DNA from: Nostoc sp. TCL26-01
GTDB taxonomy: Bacteria > Cyanobacteriota > Cyanobacteriia > Cyanobacteriales > Nostocaceae
NCBI RefSeq assembly: GCF_013393945.1
Contig: NZ_CP040297.1
Span: 1,876,804 to 1,940,803 of the forward strand
Direction of reading: 5' to 3'
DNA: 64,000 nucleotides
This document shows, piece after piece, positions 17,988 to 26,461 of the stretch (its first letter is position 1; each line of letters opens with the position of its first letter). The translations under genes were made by a program, and so were the position numbers. The notes beneath the pieces are model-generated. The model had not been told where the DNA came from, searched no databases, and saw nothing but the letters and a program-made list of their open reading frames with translations.

Positions 17988-20900
17988 TTAGCCAGCACAA
18001 ACAGCATTCGTCAAAGCGGGACTGTGAGGTGTAACTTGTGGTGCTTGGGCTGTCAAAATGACATTACCTTGATGATCAACCACCCAAGCTTGCGCTTCTA
18101 CAATGGTATGGGCAGAATTATTAGTCATCTTTGGCAGATTAGGAGCATTTTGAGTCACCGTGTTAGCATCATTAATTGTTACCCAATTGGCAATGACAGA
18201 ATCTGTATCTAAAGTTTCGTAAGGATTTGTGGGTATACCACCACGTCCGGTGATAATAAATTGATTTTGGTTTTGGGCTATGGCTCCAGCACTACGGCAT
18301 TTTTGATAGATTTGAGTTGATGCGTCAATGACATTTGCTGGTAGTTGGATTAAACCTTGACTGGGATTTACTTCTGGACTGGTAATTTCTACGCTACCAC
18401 TCAATTCGGGAGTTGCACCTGTGGCAGTGATATCGCTTTCTGGGGTGAGGGCATTCCGGAACCTTGTACCGACAATAGTTTGAGCGTTGATTTTTACCTT
18501 GCCACCTTGAAAGTTAGCTGAGTTGGCACTAATATCACTATTTTGGACAGCTATTAGAGTGTTAGTGTCTATATCAATATTGCCACCAATGACATTTTTA
18601 CCTGTGGCGTTGGTGGTGATGCTGCTACCATTGAGTAAAGTTAAATTGGGCGATCGCACATAAATATTTGCCTGTGACAGGTTAGGATTAGTACGATTAT
18701 CACGAGTGTCTGCATTCAGAAAAGCTTGATTATCTAACCGAATTTGCCGAGCATTAATCTCTAAGTTGCCTGCACTCCCCTGCCCGCGACTGCGTACAGC
18801 TACCCCAGCACCCTGCTCAATTTGCAAGATATCTGTACTTAGTATCAAGTTACCTGCTGCTCCTGTCGAGCTTGATGTGGCTGTGGCAAATAAACCACTG
18901 GGAAACGCCCCATTGTCGGCAGTACCAATCAACTGTACTCTCTCGGTCGCTTTTACAGTTAAATTCCCACCTGCACCACCTCCATTCGTCCCCACAGATA
19001 CTTGCGCCCCATCACGCACCAATAAATTCTGTGTATCGATGAACAAATTGCCGGCATTTCCTGTGGAACCAGTGGTAGCCACAGCAAACAAACCACTAGG
19101 AAACAACGCATCAGGTGCAGTACCAATCAGTTCTATACCTTCAGCCGCGTTGACGCGCAAATTTCCGCCCTGACCAACACCAAAAGTACTAGCACTTACC
19201 TGCGCGCCATCCTGGACTAACAAGCTAGAAGTATCTATGGTTAAATCTCCTGCATCGCCTGTCGCCTCACGGTTAGTTTGAGTAAACAAGCCACTAGCCA
19301 GATTTTCATCGGCAACACCAATGAGTTTTATCCCCTCAGTAGCTTGTACGCGCAAATTTCCCCCTTTCCCAACACCAAAAGTACTAGCACTCACCTGTGC
19401 GCCATCCTGAACTAACAAGCTAGTCGTATCTATAGTTAAATCTCCCGCATCTCCTGTGGCTTCACGGTTAGTTTGTGCAAACAAACCACTAGGTAGACTA
19501 TGGTCAGAAACGCCGATGAGTTTGATGCCCTGAGTCGCTTGCACACTCAAGTTACCGCCTTTACCTACACCCAAGGTACTAGTACTTATTTGTGCGCCAT
19601 CTTGCACTAGTAAAGCCCCGGTGAAAATTGCTAAATTTCCGGCATCGCCAGTGATTTTGGGGTTGGCTCTAGTAAATAAACCACTAGCAATTCCATTAGC
19701 AGAAGTACCGATTAATTGCACGTTCTCAACAGCATTGATAGTCAAATCACCACCCCGCCCTTGAGCAAAAGTATCAGCACTAATTCGCCCGCCATTTTGG
19801 GCTAAAAATTCACGAGTATTAATCGTGATACTACTAGCATCTCCCAGAGTGATAGTATCAGTAAATAAGCCACTGGGTAAAGTATTGTTGCGTCTGATTC
19901 CTAGCATCAGCAGTTGTGGTGTGAGAGAAGTTTCAAATATTGGTTCATCTACGTTGGAAATCTCTTTGGCATTAATAGAAATTAACCCAGTAGAAGATGT
20001 CCCAATCAGTTGGACTTTTTTGGTAGCATTGATATTTAAATTGCCACTTTTACCTGTACTTAAATTTCTGACAATCACCTGAGCGCCTTTGTCAATTCGT
20101 AATACCCCTGTGTTAATTGTCAGGGTTCCGGCATTGCCATCTTCATAAGTTTTCGTAAACAAACCACTAGGATATATTTCATCAGATAAGCTACCGGATA
20201 ATGTCACCGACTCAGCAGCATTGATAGTGAGATTGGCTCTTGTACCAGAACTAAACAGACTGAATGTTTGCACATTACCAGAAGAATTAGCTACAATTTG
20301 TGACCCATCTTGAACTGATAAATTACGGGTATTAATTGTTAAATTACCCGTGTCTATACGCTTTTCTGAGGCTGTAGCATAAATGCGACTAGCAAACAAA
20401 CTTCGGGGATTAACATTACCTTTGAGTTCTACATTCTCTGAGGCATTGATGGTTAAATTACCACCACTTACTCCCACGCTAGACTGGTCTTGCAAACGTA
20501 AATTGCGGCTATTAACAATTAAATTTCCCGACGTTCCTAGTAAATCAGGAATAGTAATTTCACTTTTCCCAATGAGTTGGATATTTTCTGTAGCATTGAC
20601 TAGAAAATTATTGAATCCACGAACAATTCCATCTTGGAGCAGGATATTTTTACCTGTCAGTTGCACATCACCGAGACTACTAATATTAGCCCCAGATAAT
20701 ATTTGTATATCGCCAAATTCAGGTATATTTGAATAATTAAATGTAAAACCTTGGTCTGTAGGAATCAAACCCACAAAACCAGCCGAGGCTATACTACCTA
20801 ACTCGATGTTGCCACCATAGTCTATAGTATTGATATTGAGGTTTTCTAAAACTATGTTGCCACCAATCAATGCGAAAGTTTGATTGGTGGCAACCTGGAA

Positions 20901-21509
20901 ATACAGAGGGTTAAATACTGATTCTCCTTGGGCTTGAATTTTGCCAGCATTAGCTCCATACTGCAAACCAAGTGGAGTTGTGACTCTGAGTAGAGATGTG
21001 CTGTCTGTGGGTTTAGCACTAAACTCTACATCATGATCAAATTTGATACTATTGGCAGTAGTGGCAATAAAAGAACCACCGATATTTAAACTGGCATGAG
21101 AACCGAAGATAATGCCGTTGGGATTAATGAGAAATAGATTAATTCGACTGTTGGATTGGATTAGACCATCAATATTAGATGCTTTGCCACCAGTAACTCT
21201 ACTAAAAACATTTTCAACTTGTCGAGGATTGATAAATATAGCAGTTTGACCTTTAAGTAAGGAAAACTCGGTAAAACTGTGAAAGAGATTTTTACCTACT
21301 GATGTTCCACCATCGATAGAGAAGGTAACATCACCGGCTTTATCCGTGACGGCTGTGACATTGGTATTGTTTGGTAGCGTGCCATCCTGAATAACTTGAG
21401 CATGGGTCGGATTAACAGTGCTAATTATCGCACCTATCCCGAAGATCACAGAAATTGCGGCTGTGATACCATGACAGTTCTGTTTCGTTGGTTGTGGTAG
21501 ATGGTGCAT
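17988..21509 (-). CDS. Two-partner-secretion exoprotein, filamentous-haemagglutinin N-terminal domain
   Basis: 1173 residues from ATG 21509 (the frame extends two codons further at GTG). A signal peptide ends near VNPTHAQ. The TPS domain follows (QVIQDGTLPNNTNVT, LFHSFTEFSLLKGQTAIFINP, SRVTGGKASNIDGLIQSN, LFLINPNGIIFGSHASLNIGGSF), the module a TpsB pore recognises. The central part consists of about 65-residue repeats (GDAGDLTIDTxxLLVQDGAQ, KGGNLRVQATEGIKLIG) predicted to form a right-handed beta-helix. The C-terminus has no recognisable toxin domain. No clear TpsB lies next to it. Probable surface or secreted adhesin. Confidence 0.92.
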   Translation of the reverse strand: MHHLPQPTKQNCHGITAAISVIFGIGAIISTVNPTHAQVIQDGTLPNNTNVTAVTDKAGDVTFSIDGGTSVGKNLFHSFTEFSLLKGQTAIFINPRQVENVFSRVTGGKASNIDGLIQSNSRINLFLINPNGIIFGSHASLNIGGSFIATTANSIKFDHDVEFSAKPTDSTSLLRVTTPLGLQYGANAGKIQAQGESVFNPLYFQVATNQTFALIGGNIVLENLNINTIDYGGNIELGSIASAGFVGLIPTDQGFTFNYSNIPEFGDIQILSGANISSLGDVQLTGKNILLQDGIVRGFNNFLVNATENIQLIGKSEITIPDLLGTSGNLIVNSRNLRLQDQSSVGVSGGNLTINASENVELKGNVNPRSLFASRIYATASEKRIDTGNLTINTRNLSVQDGSQIVANSSGNVQTFSLFSSGTRANLTINAAESVTLSGSLSDEIYPSGLFTKTYEDGNAGTLTINTGVLRIDKGAQVIVRNLSTGKSGNLNINATKKVQLIGTSSTGLISINAKEISNVDEPIFETSLTPQLLMLGIRRNNTLPSGLFTDTITLGDASSITINTREFLAQNGGRISADTFAQGRGGDLTINAVENVQLIGTSANGIASGLFTRANPKITGDAGNLAIFTGALLVQDGAQISTSTLGVGKGGNLSVQATQGIKLIGVSDHSLPSGLFAQTNREATGDAGDLTIDTTSLLVQDGAQVSASTFGVGKGGNLRVQATEGIKLIGVADENLASGLFTQTNREATGDAGDLTIDTSSLLVQDGAQVSASTFGVGQGGNLRVNAAEGIELIGTAPDALFPSGLFAVATTGSTGNAGNLFIDTQNLLVRDGAQVSVGTNGGGAGGNLTVKATERVQLIGTADNGAFPSGLFATATSSSTGAAGNLILSTDILQIEQGAGVAVRSRGQGSAGNLEINARQIRLDNQAFLNADTRDNRTNPNLSQANIYVRSPNLTLLNGSSITTNATGKNVIGGNIDIDTNTLIAVQNSDISANSANFQGGKVKINAQTIVGTRFRNALTPESDITATGATPELSGSVEITSPEVNPSQGLIQLPANVIDASTQIYQKCRSAGAIAQNQNQFIITGRGGIPTNPYETLDTDSVIANWVTINDANTVTQNAPNLPKMTNNSAHTIVEAQAWVVDHQGNVILTAQAPQVTPHSPALTNAVCAG

Positions 21510-21679
21510 CAACACCTAGTTTACTCTTATGGTTAGAAATGTCTCTTACAGTTAGTAATAATTACACATTTTTTCCACTGAGAGGAACCTAACAAGATGA
21601 TGGCAATCATAACTGCAACAACATTTAACAAGATTATCTTCTGTATTGGTGTAGATTTAGGCGATCGCTCAAACCATCA

Positions 21680-22357
21680 CTACTGGTTATACCAAGCTTT
21701 GCGCCACTGTTGCATTTGCTGAATCTCTGCTGCTTGTGCCTGGATAATTGCTTGGGATAACTTCTTGATTTCCGAGTGCTGAGACTTATTCAAAGCATCT
21801 TTAGCCATAACTACAGCGCCTTCATGATGGGGAATCATGGCGTTGATAAAGCGTAAGTCAAATTCACCATCAGCCTTGCCTAAATCCATGCTCATCATCA
21901 TCGCTTGCTTTTGCTCAGGTGTCATCTCCATCATGTGACCCATTTGGGTATGATATGCCATTGGTTGATTGCCGACATTGGGATACCAAGCTGTTCGCCA
22001 CTGCTGCATCTGAGAAATTTCTTGCTTTTGAGATTTGATAATATTGGCTGCTAGTTTTTTGATTTCCGGGCGTTGAGATTTTTGCAGGGCGACATTTGCC
22101 ATGTCTACTGCCCCTTGATGGTGCATCATCATAGCATCAATGAACCGCAAATCATAATTAGCATCGGCTGGGCCTAAATCCATATTCATGTGGTGATTCA
22201 TGCCACCACCGTGATTCATCTGCGGCTGATTGCTAGAATTGGTAGTAGGTTTGGGGTCTTGATTTTGGGCTTGAGAACTGGGAGAACAAGCAGTTAAAGA
22301 TGTCAACGCTATAAAGCTCAACGCTACAAAGCTATTTTTTAAGGATGGGAGTTGCAT
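21680..22357 (-). CDS. Lipoprotein with two DUF305 domains
   Basis: 225 residues from ATG 22357, chosen because GGAG lies 9 nt upstream. A lipoprotein signal ends with the lipobox LTAC. Two DUF305 repeats follow: the first around DLRFIDAMMMHHQGAVDMA, the second around DLRFINAMIPHHEGAVVMA, each ending in an MQQWR helix. DUF305 proteins are periplasmic, His/Met-rich, ferritin-like helical bundles often linked with metal handling; metal binding here is inferred from the Met/His-rich linkers (MNHGGGMNHHMNM). Monocistronic, and co-directional with the TPS gene downstream. Confidence 0.9.
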   Translation of the reverse strand: MQLPSLKNSFVALSFIALTSLTACSPSSQAQNQDPKPTTNSSNQPQMNHGGGMNHHMNMDLGPADANYDLRFIDAMMMHHQGAVDMANVALQKSQRPEIKKLAANIIKSQKQEISQMQQWRTAWYPNVGNQPMAYHTQMGHMMEMTPEQKQAMMMSMDLGKADGEFDLRFINAMIPHHEGAVVMAKDALNKSQHSEIKKLSQAIIQAQAAEIQQMQQWRKAWYNQ

Positions 22358-22486
22358 AGATATCATCTCCAAAACAGTTTTCTGATTCCATTGTGGACTC
22401 TCCACTTTAGTAGAGAGTCAATACTTCACATGAGTTTCATTACTAAGTTTTGCAGACGAACATGAAATCAGTATGAAATCCATATT

Positions 22487-22523
22487 TATAGCAGGTAACA
22501 GGTAATAGGTAACAGGTAACAGG
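22487..22523. repeat. STRR (ggtaaca/ggtaata units)
   Basis: Five to six consecutive heptamers gcaggtaacaggtaatagg and similar, upstream of the DUF305 gene. Confidence 0.8.
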
Positions 22524-22570
22524 GTTGAAAGTCTATTAGTGTATGAATTTTGTGGTCAATTCTGTATCTC

Positions 22571-22662
22571 ATACCATTTCACGTTAATCATGATACACAT
22601 AAATTATGTAGAGACGTTGCATTGCAACGTCTCTACTGTTCACATTTAAAGGAAATTGGTAT
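22571..22662. repeat. 92-bp MITE with ATACCA termini and central palindrome
   Basis: It begins ataccatttcacgttaatc and ends aaaggaaattggtat (imperfect inverted termini). The 29-bp palindrome at 22608-22636 sits in its centre. The same element occurs at 41687-41779 and, inverted, at 62113-62210. Confidence 0.85.
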
Positions 22663-22709
22663 CATTCAAGTGAATACCGCTATATGCAACTTGCCCCATC
22701 ATGAAATTC

Positions 22710-23408
22710 TCAGTCACCTAAAACAGTAGCCGCTTGTTTACTAGCTGCATTTGATGCGGCAATTAAAGGTTGTGCTACATCTAAAACGGCTGCTACCAAG
22801 GAAGAACCAGCTTTTTCAGGTGAACCAACGCCAAAAGGTGGAGCAGGATTATACTCCAACATTAATTCTATAAATTTAGCAGTATCTTCTCCACACAACA
22901 AAGCTGCAATAGTTAAGGCAAAATCAATACCAGCTGTTATGCCACCGCCAGTGATACGATCGCCATCAACTACAACTCGTTCGTTACTTACTTGTACACC
23001 CATTAATTGTAGGTGTTCCCGAAATGCCCAATGACAAGCTGCACGATATCCACGCAGTAATCCCGCAGCCGCTAAGATGAGAGAACCAGTACACACAGCC
23101 GTGACATACTTAACTGATTGTGCTTGCTGTTGCAAAAATGTTAACACCTGAATATCTTGCATCATCTCCACTGCGCCAAAGACACCGCCAGAGACACACA
23201 CCACATCCAATTGGGGACATTCATCAAAGGTAGTAGTCGGTAAAATTGTCAGCCCACCGTTGCTGACAACAGGTTCTAGAGTTTTCCACAATAGCAAAAC
23301 TTGCGTATTCGGCATTGATGAAAAAACTTGATGTGGCCCAGTAATATCTAACTGGGTCATATCAGGATAAATTACTAACCCAATCGTATATTTGATTTGA
23401 CTTGTCAT
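22710..23408 (-). CDS. DJ-1/PfpI-family protein (isonitrile-hydratase-like)
   Basis: 232 residues of the class I glutamine-amidotransferase-like fold. The nucleophile elbow is TAVCTGSLILAAAGLL (Cys), with VVCVSGGVFGAVEMM before it and DRITGGGITAGIDFAL after it, as in bacterial isonitrile hydratases and the N-terminal domain of AraC-like regulators. No HTH is present. Enzyme activity is inferred from family only. The start at 23408 faces a LuxR-type regulator gene across about 90 bp, suggesting shared control. Confidence 0.88.
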   Translation of the reverse strand: MTSQIKYTIGLVIYPDMTQLDITGPHQVFSSMPNTQVLLLWKTLEPVVSNGGLTILPTTTFDECPQLDVVCVSGGVFGAVEMMQDIQVLTFLQQQAQSVKYVTAVCTGSLILAAAGLLRGYRAACHWAFREHLQLMGVQVSNERVVVDGDRITGGGITAGIDFALTIAALLCGEDTAKFIELMLEYNPAPPFGVGSPEKAGSSLVAAVLDVAQPLIAASNAASKQAATVLGD

Positions 23409-23496
23409 ACTTAAATTCCTGATGCTGTCGCTAATACAGCTATCCTAGAATTGAATCTATTGGCTGCCAATTACCCAGTTGAGTACATTTTGCATC

Positions 23497-24240
23497 ATGT
23501 CTCACACTTTACAAACGTTGTTTGAGAAAATAGCGATCGCTCCATCAGAAAAGCAATTATGCTGTCATTATATGGATGTAGCCGGAGAGTTATTTGCTAG
23601 CCAACACTGGGGTATTCACATACAAGACAAACAAGGACAACGGGGTAGTATTTATCTCCAAGGCTTACCCGACAGTTTTATCGATTATTACTCTACGCTT
23701 GGTGCAACCATAGATAAAGTAATGGAGTATGTGGTTTCCCATCATGCACCAGCCCACGAACAAATTATTTTTACGGAAGAAGCTTGGAAGCAGAGTGAAT
23801 TATATCAAATTGGTTGTGGCAAAATTTATGACCATGAGCATATCATGACTGGGCCGATTGTTGGGGAAGGCAAGTTAATCGGTACAGTGCAATTTGCCCG
23901 CACCAGTGGAACCTCTGCATATAATACGCAAGATTTACTACAATTAAGTGCCATCTGTGCGCATATTTCTGCCAAATTAGCACTGTTGCGCTTTCAGCCA
24001 GAGTTAGATTTCTATAACAACAAGATATATTTAACTCCCAGGGAATTGCAAATGGCCGCCTTAGTCGCACAAGGTTGCACAAATGCACAAATTGCTGCCC
24101 AATTGTGGATTAGTCAAAATACAGTTAAGCAGACTCTCAAACGGATTTTTCGTAAGCTTGGCGTATCTGCAAGGGCAGAAATGGTAGCACGATTGCAGCT
24201 AAAGCAGTATGAAAGATTTGAGCGATCGCTATACTCATAA
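23497..24240 (+). CDS. GAF-like sensor with LuxR-type HTH, transcriptional regulator
   Basis: 247 residues from ATG 23497 (an in-frame TTG lies 18 nt upstream). Residues about 1-165 resemble a GAF/autoinducer-like sensing fold (GKIYDHEHIMTGPIVGEGKL, GTVQFARTSG). The C-terminal LuxR HTH is clear: LTPRELQMAALVAQGCTNAQ, IAAQLWISQNTVKQTLKRIF, RKLGVSARAEMVARL. It is not a classical receiver-domain response regulator because no phospho-acceptor domain is present. The divergent arrangement with the PfpI-like gene suggests it controls that gene and itself. Confidence 0.9.
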   Translation: MSHTLQTLFEKIAIAPSEKQLCCHYMDVAGELFASQHWGIHIQDKQGQRGSIYLQGLPDSFIDYYSTLGATIDKVMEYVVSHHAPAHEQIIFTEEAWKQSELYQIGCGKIYDHEHIMTGPIVGEGKLIGTVQFARTSGTSAYNTQDLLQLSAICAHISAKLALLRFQPELDFYNNKIYLTPRELQMAALVAQGCTNAQIAAQLWISQNTVKQTLKRIFRKLGVSARAEMVARLQLKQYERFERSLYS

Positions 24241-24303
24241 CTGATACTATTGCGCACTACGCAAGTAAGTATGGCTGTACCTCATAGCAAGATGATTATA
24301 TAT

Positions 24304-24558
24304 CTAATGGCGATCGCTTCGTATGACTAAACCACCGGCAAACGCTCCCAAAATTGTCCCTGTCCATATGCCGGTTGTACTACCTTGCCAGATTGCACCT
24401 GGACTTACCCAAGCGTTACATAATTCTTTCATGCCCCAAGGTTGGTTTTGACACTTTTGGCTATGCAGCATCAAGGTGATTTGTCCACCGACGTAACCAC
24501 CAAAAAAACCAGATGATAGGGCTAAAAGGGTGCAGATGAAAACTCTGTTTTTGGTCAT
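24304..24558 (-). CDS. Small two-helix membrane protein
   Basis: 84 residues from ATG 24558; the frame opens at a TTG at 24600, but that stretch is STRR-like sequence (caactgacaactgac). Helices lie at about 5-27 (FICTLLALSSGFFGGYVGG) and 60-78 (GIWTGTILGAFAGGLVI), with two Cys in the loop (KCQNQPWGMKELCNAW). Function unknown. Confidence 0.7.
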   Translation of the reverse strand: MTKNRVFICTLLALSSGFFGGYVGGQITLMLHSQKCQNQPWGMKELCNAWVSPGAIWQGSTTGIWTGTILGAFAGGLVIRSDRH

Positions 24559-24611
24559 TAGTTCAGTTGTCGTCAGTTGTTTGTGTTTTACCACTGACAA
24601 CTGACAACTGA

Positions 24612-25847
24612 CTATTTCTTCAACAATAAATAATACAGTGAACCATTGCCGCCTGTAACACCAGCGCGATCGCCTGCGAGTTTACCAGTTCCCATAAAAT
24701 AGTCTACTCTGCCTGGGCCTTTGATGGCGCTGCCTGTATCTTGATCCAACACATAACGGCTGACGGTGCGATATTCTAGATTACCGCCAGGGGTGGGATA
24801 GGGGAGTGAGGTATAAACTAAGGCAAGAGCGCCTGGAGGCATGAGAGATTTATCTGTAGCAATGGAACGTTCTGGGGTGACTGGCACATTAATACTACCA
24901 GTCGCCGGTCTACTACCAGTTTCTTGAAAGAAGACAAACCTTTCCCAGCGTGGCAAGTAATTATCTAATTCCTGCGGTTGTTCGCGGAAATAACTAATCA
25001 TCTTCGGTAAAGTCATCCCGGCTAGTGGGAGTTTGCCGTCTTTTGCCAGTTCTCGCCCGATACTAGTCCAAGGATAATCTGTTGCGCCGGCGTAGCCAAT
25101 GGCAGTTCTTTGACCATTTGCTAACTGAATTTGGGCAGAACCTTGAATGTGGATCATGTACGCATCTAGGCGATCGCTAAACCACAACAACTCTAAACCA
25201 CGTAAAGGGCTTTTATCTGTCAGCAAGCCATCTTGCCCTTCTAAATCTAGCCTTGTTGGGTGAGGCTTTGACCATGTGTTTAAATCAGGTGGTAGTCGAT
25301 ATAAGGGATATTTATATACGGAAGTTTTAATCCGACTAGCGTTATAAACAGGCTCGTAGTAAGAAGTAAACTTCACCGTACCCTTGCCATCATTACCTAC
25401 AGACTGGTAAAAAGCAAACTCTCGTCGAACAGCAGCTTGTAGTTGAGCAGTAGATTGAGAATTGACAACTAATTGCCGGAAACGGACTAAACTCCGACGC
25501 ACACGAGCCAATGTAATACCTTTAACTGGATAATTTTGATACACTCGGCTGGCAGTACCAGTTGACAAATAACGTAAACTGTTGTCAATTGCTGCTAGCA
25601 ATGCTCGGCGATCGCCTGGTTTACCCACACTACCAAAAAGTTGCTCATCCCAACCTAAACAAGGATTGCGGTTAACACAGCCATTACCAATTGCCACTAG
25701 TTTGAGTGGAGGCTGAACCTCAGTTGGTGGTAGCTCAGGACTTTTGCGGATTGGTGACGGAACATTAATCACCTGAGCTACTGCGATCGTATTGACAAAA
25801 GCAATTCCCAGACTCAAGGAAATTAAAGCAAGGGTTTTTCTCATCAT
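24612..25847 (-). CDS. mltA: Membrane-bound lytic transglycosylase A-type
   Basis: 411 residues with a signal peptide (ending near AVAQ). The MltA barrel domain is recognised by FTSYYEPVYNAS, the middle section GLELLWFSDRLDAYMIHIQG and GYAGATDYPWTSIGREL, and the C-terminal 3D domain DTGSAIKGPGRVDYFMGTG, which carries the catalytic Asp region. MltA cleaves peptidoglycan glycan strands with formation of 1,6-anhydro-MurNAc during wall turnover. It starts directly after the stop of the upstream small gene (taaatg), so the two form an operon. Confidence 0.93.
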   Translation of the reverse strand: MMRKTLALISLSLGIAFVNTIAVAQVINVPSPIRKSPELPPTEVQPPLKLVAIGNGCVNRNPCLGWDEQLFGSVGKPGDRRALLAAIDNSLRYLSTGTASRVYQNYPVKGITLARVRRSLVRFRQLVVNSQSTAQLQAAVRREFAFYQSVGNDGKGTVKFTSYYEPVYNASRIKTSVYKYPLYRLPPDLNTWSKPHPTRLDLEGQDGLLTDKSPLRGLELLWFSDRLDAYMIHIQGSAQIQLANGQRTAIGYAGATDYPWTSIGRELAKDGKLPLAGMTLPKMISYFREQPQELDNYLPRWERFVFFQETGSRPATGSINVPVTPERSIATDKSLMPPGALALVYTSLPYPTPGGNLEYRTVSRYVLDQDTGSAIKGPGRVDYFMGTGKLAGDRAGVTGGNGSLYYLLLKK

Positions 25848-26102
25848 TTAGTTGAATCGTTCAACACTAGAACTAAAGACCGGTTCTACCCGGATGGCCA
25901 CAATTCGAGATGGTCTGATCACCATATACTCGCCCTGGATATTCTTGATCGGTACGCTAATAAAGTCGCTGGAAGCAGATTTAGGTACAAGTTCACCACT
26001 ATACCATTTTTGGAAGTCCTGAATCGTGGGAAACCGCACTTCCTCACGATGACCACTTTCTAGCATCAGGTAAACAGCGTATTCATTTGGAGTTCTCGGC
26101 AT
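25848..26102 (-). CDS. Conserved 84-aa cyanobacterial protein, operon partner of mltA
   Basis: Starts MPRTPNEYAVYLMLESGHRE. It has a compact alpha/beta pattern (VRFPTIQDFQKWYSGEL, VPIKNIQGEYMVIRPSRIVA). No signal peptide or known domain was recognised. The stop TAA touches the ATG of mltA, implying translational coupling. It may be a cytosolic accessory protein; the role is unknown. Confidence 0.75.
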   Translation of the reverse strand: MPRTPNEYAVYLMLESGHREEVRFPTIQDFQKWYSGELVPKSASSDFISVPIKNIQGEYMVIRPSRIVAIRVEPVFSSSVERFN

Positions 26103-26461
26103 AAAGTTGAATCTCTCAAAATATGTTCAACCCATTGTTAACCACCTCACCCCAGAATGAAAAGGGTAAGCATACGGGAGCAAGATCCACTTCCCAGGAG
26201 AGACTAGAATTAGCAACTCATAACGATGACTCCTAACTCTTATTTCACTTTTCGCCTATGACGGCGACTCATCAGAAGACAGTTCCCGAAAATTTGGCAA
26301 GATAAGGAAGGGGACAAGGGGACAAGGAGATGAAGTTTCTCCCCATCCCCTCATCACTCAGCACGGGCTAAACGCCCCGCTACCGCTAACAGCACTCAGC
26401 ACTCATAGTTGCTTACACTGACTAAATAAGGCAAAATTAAGAACACTAACTGGTTGCCGAT
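26103..26461. repeat. Intergenic region with STRR (ggggacaag, cactcagcac units)
   Basis: A 360-bp spacer between divergent genes. 26300-26405 holds ggggacaaggggacaagg, then actcagcac units interrupted by gggctaaacgccccgctaccgct. The promoter of the Omp85 gene should lie near 26405-26450, but no confident -35/-10 pair is seen. Confidence 0.6.
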
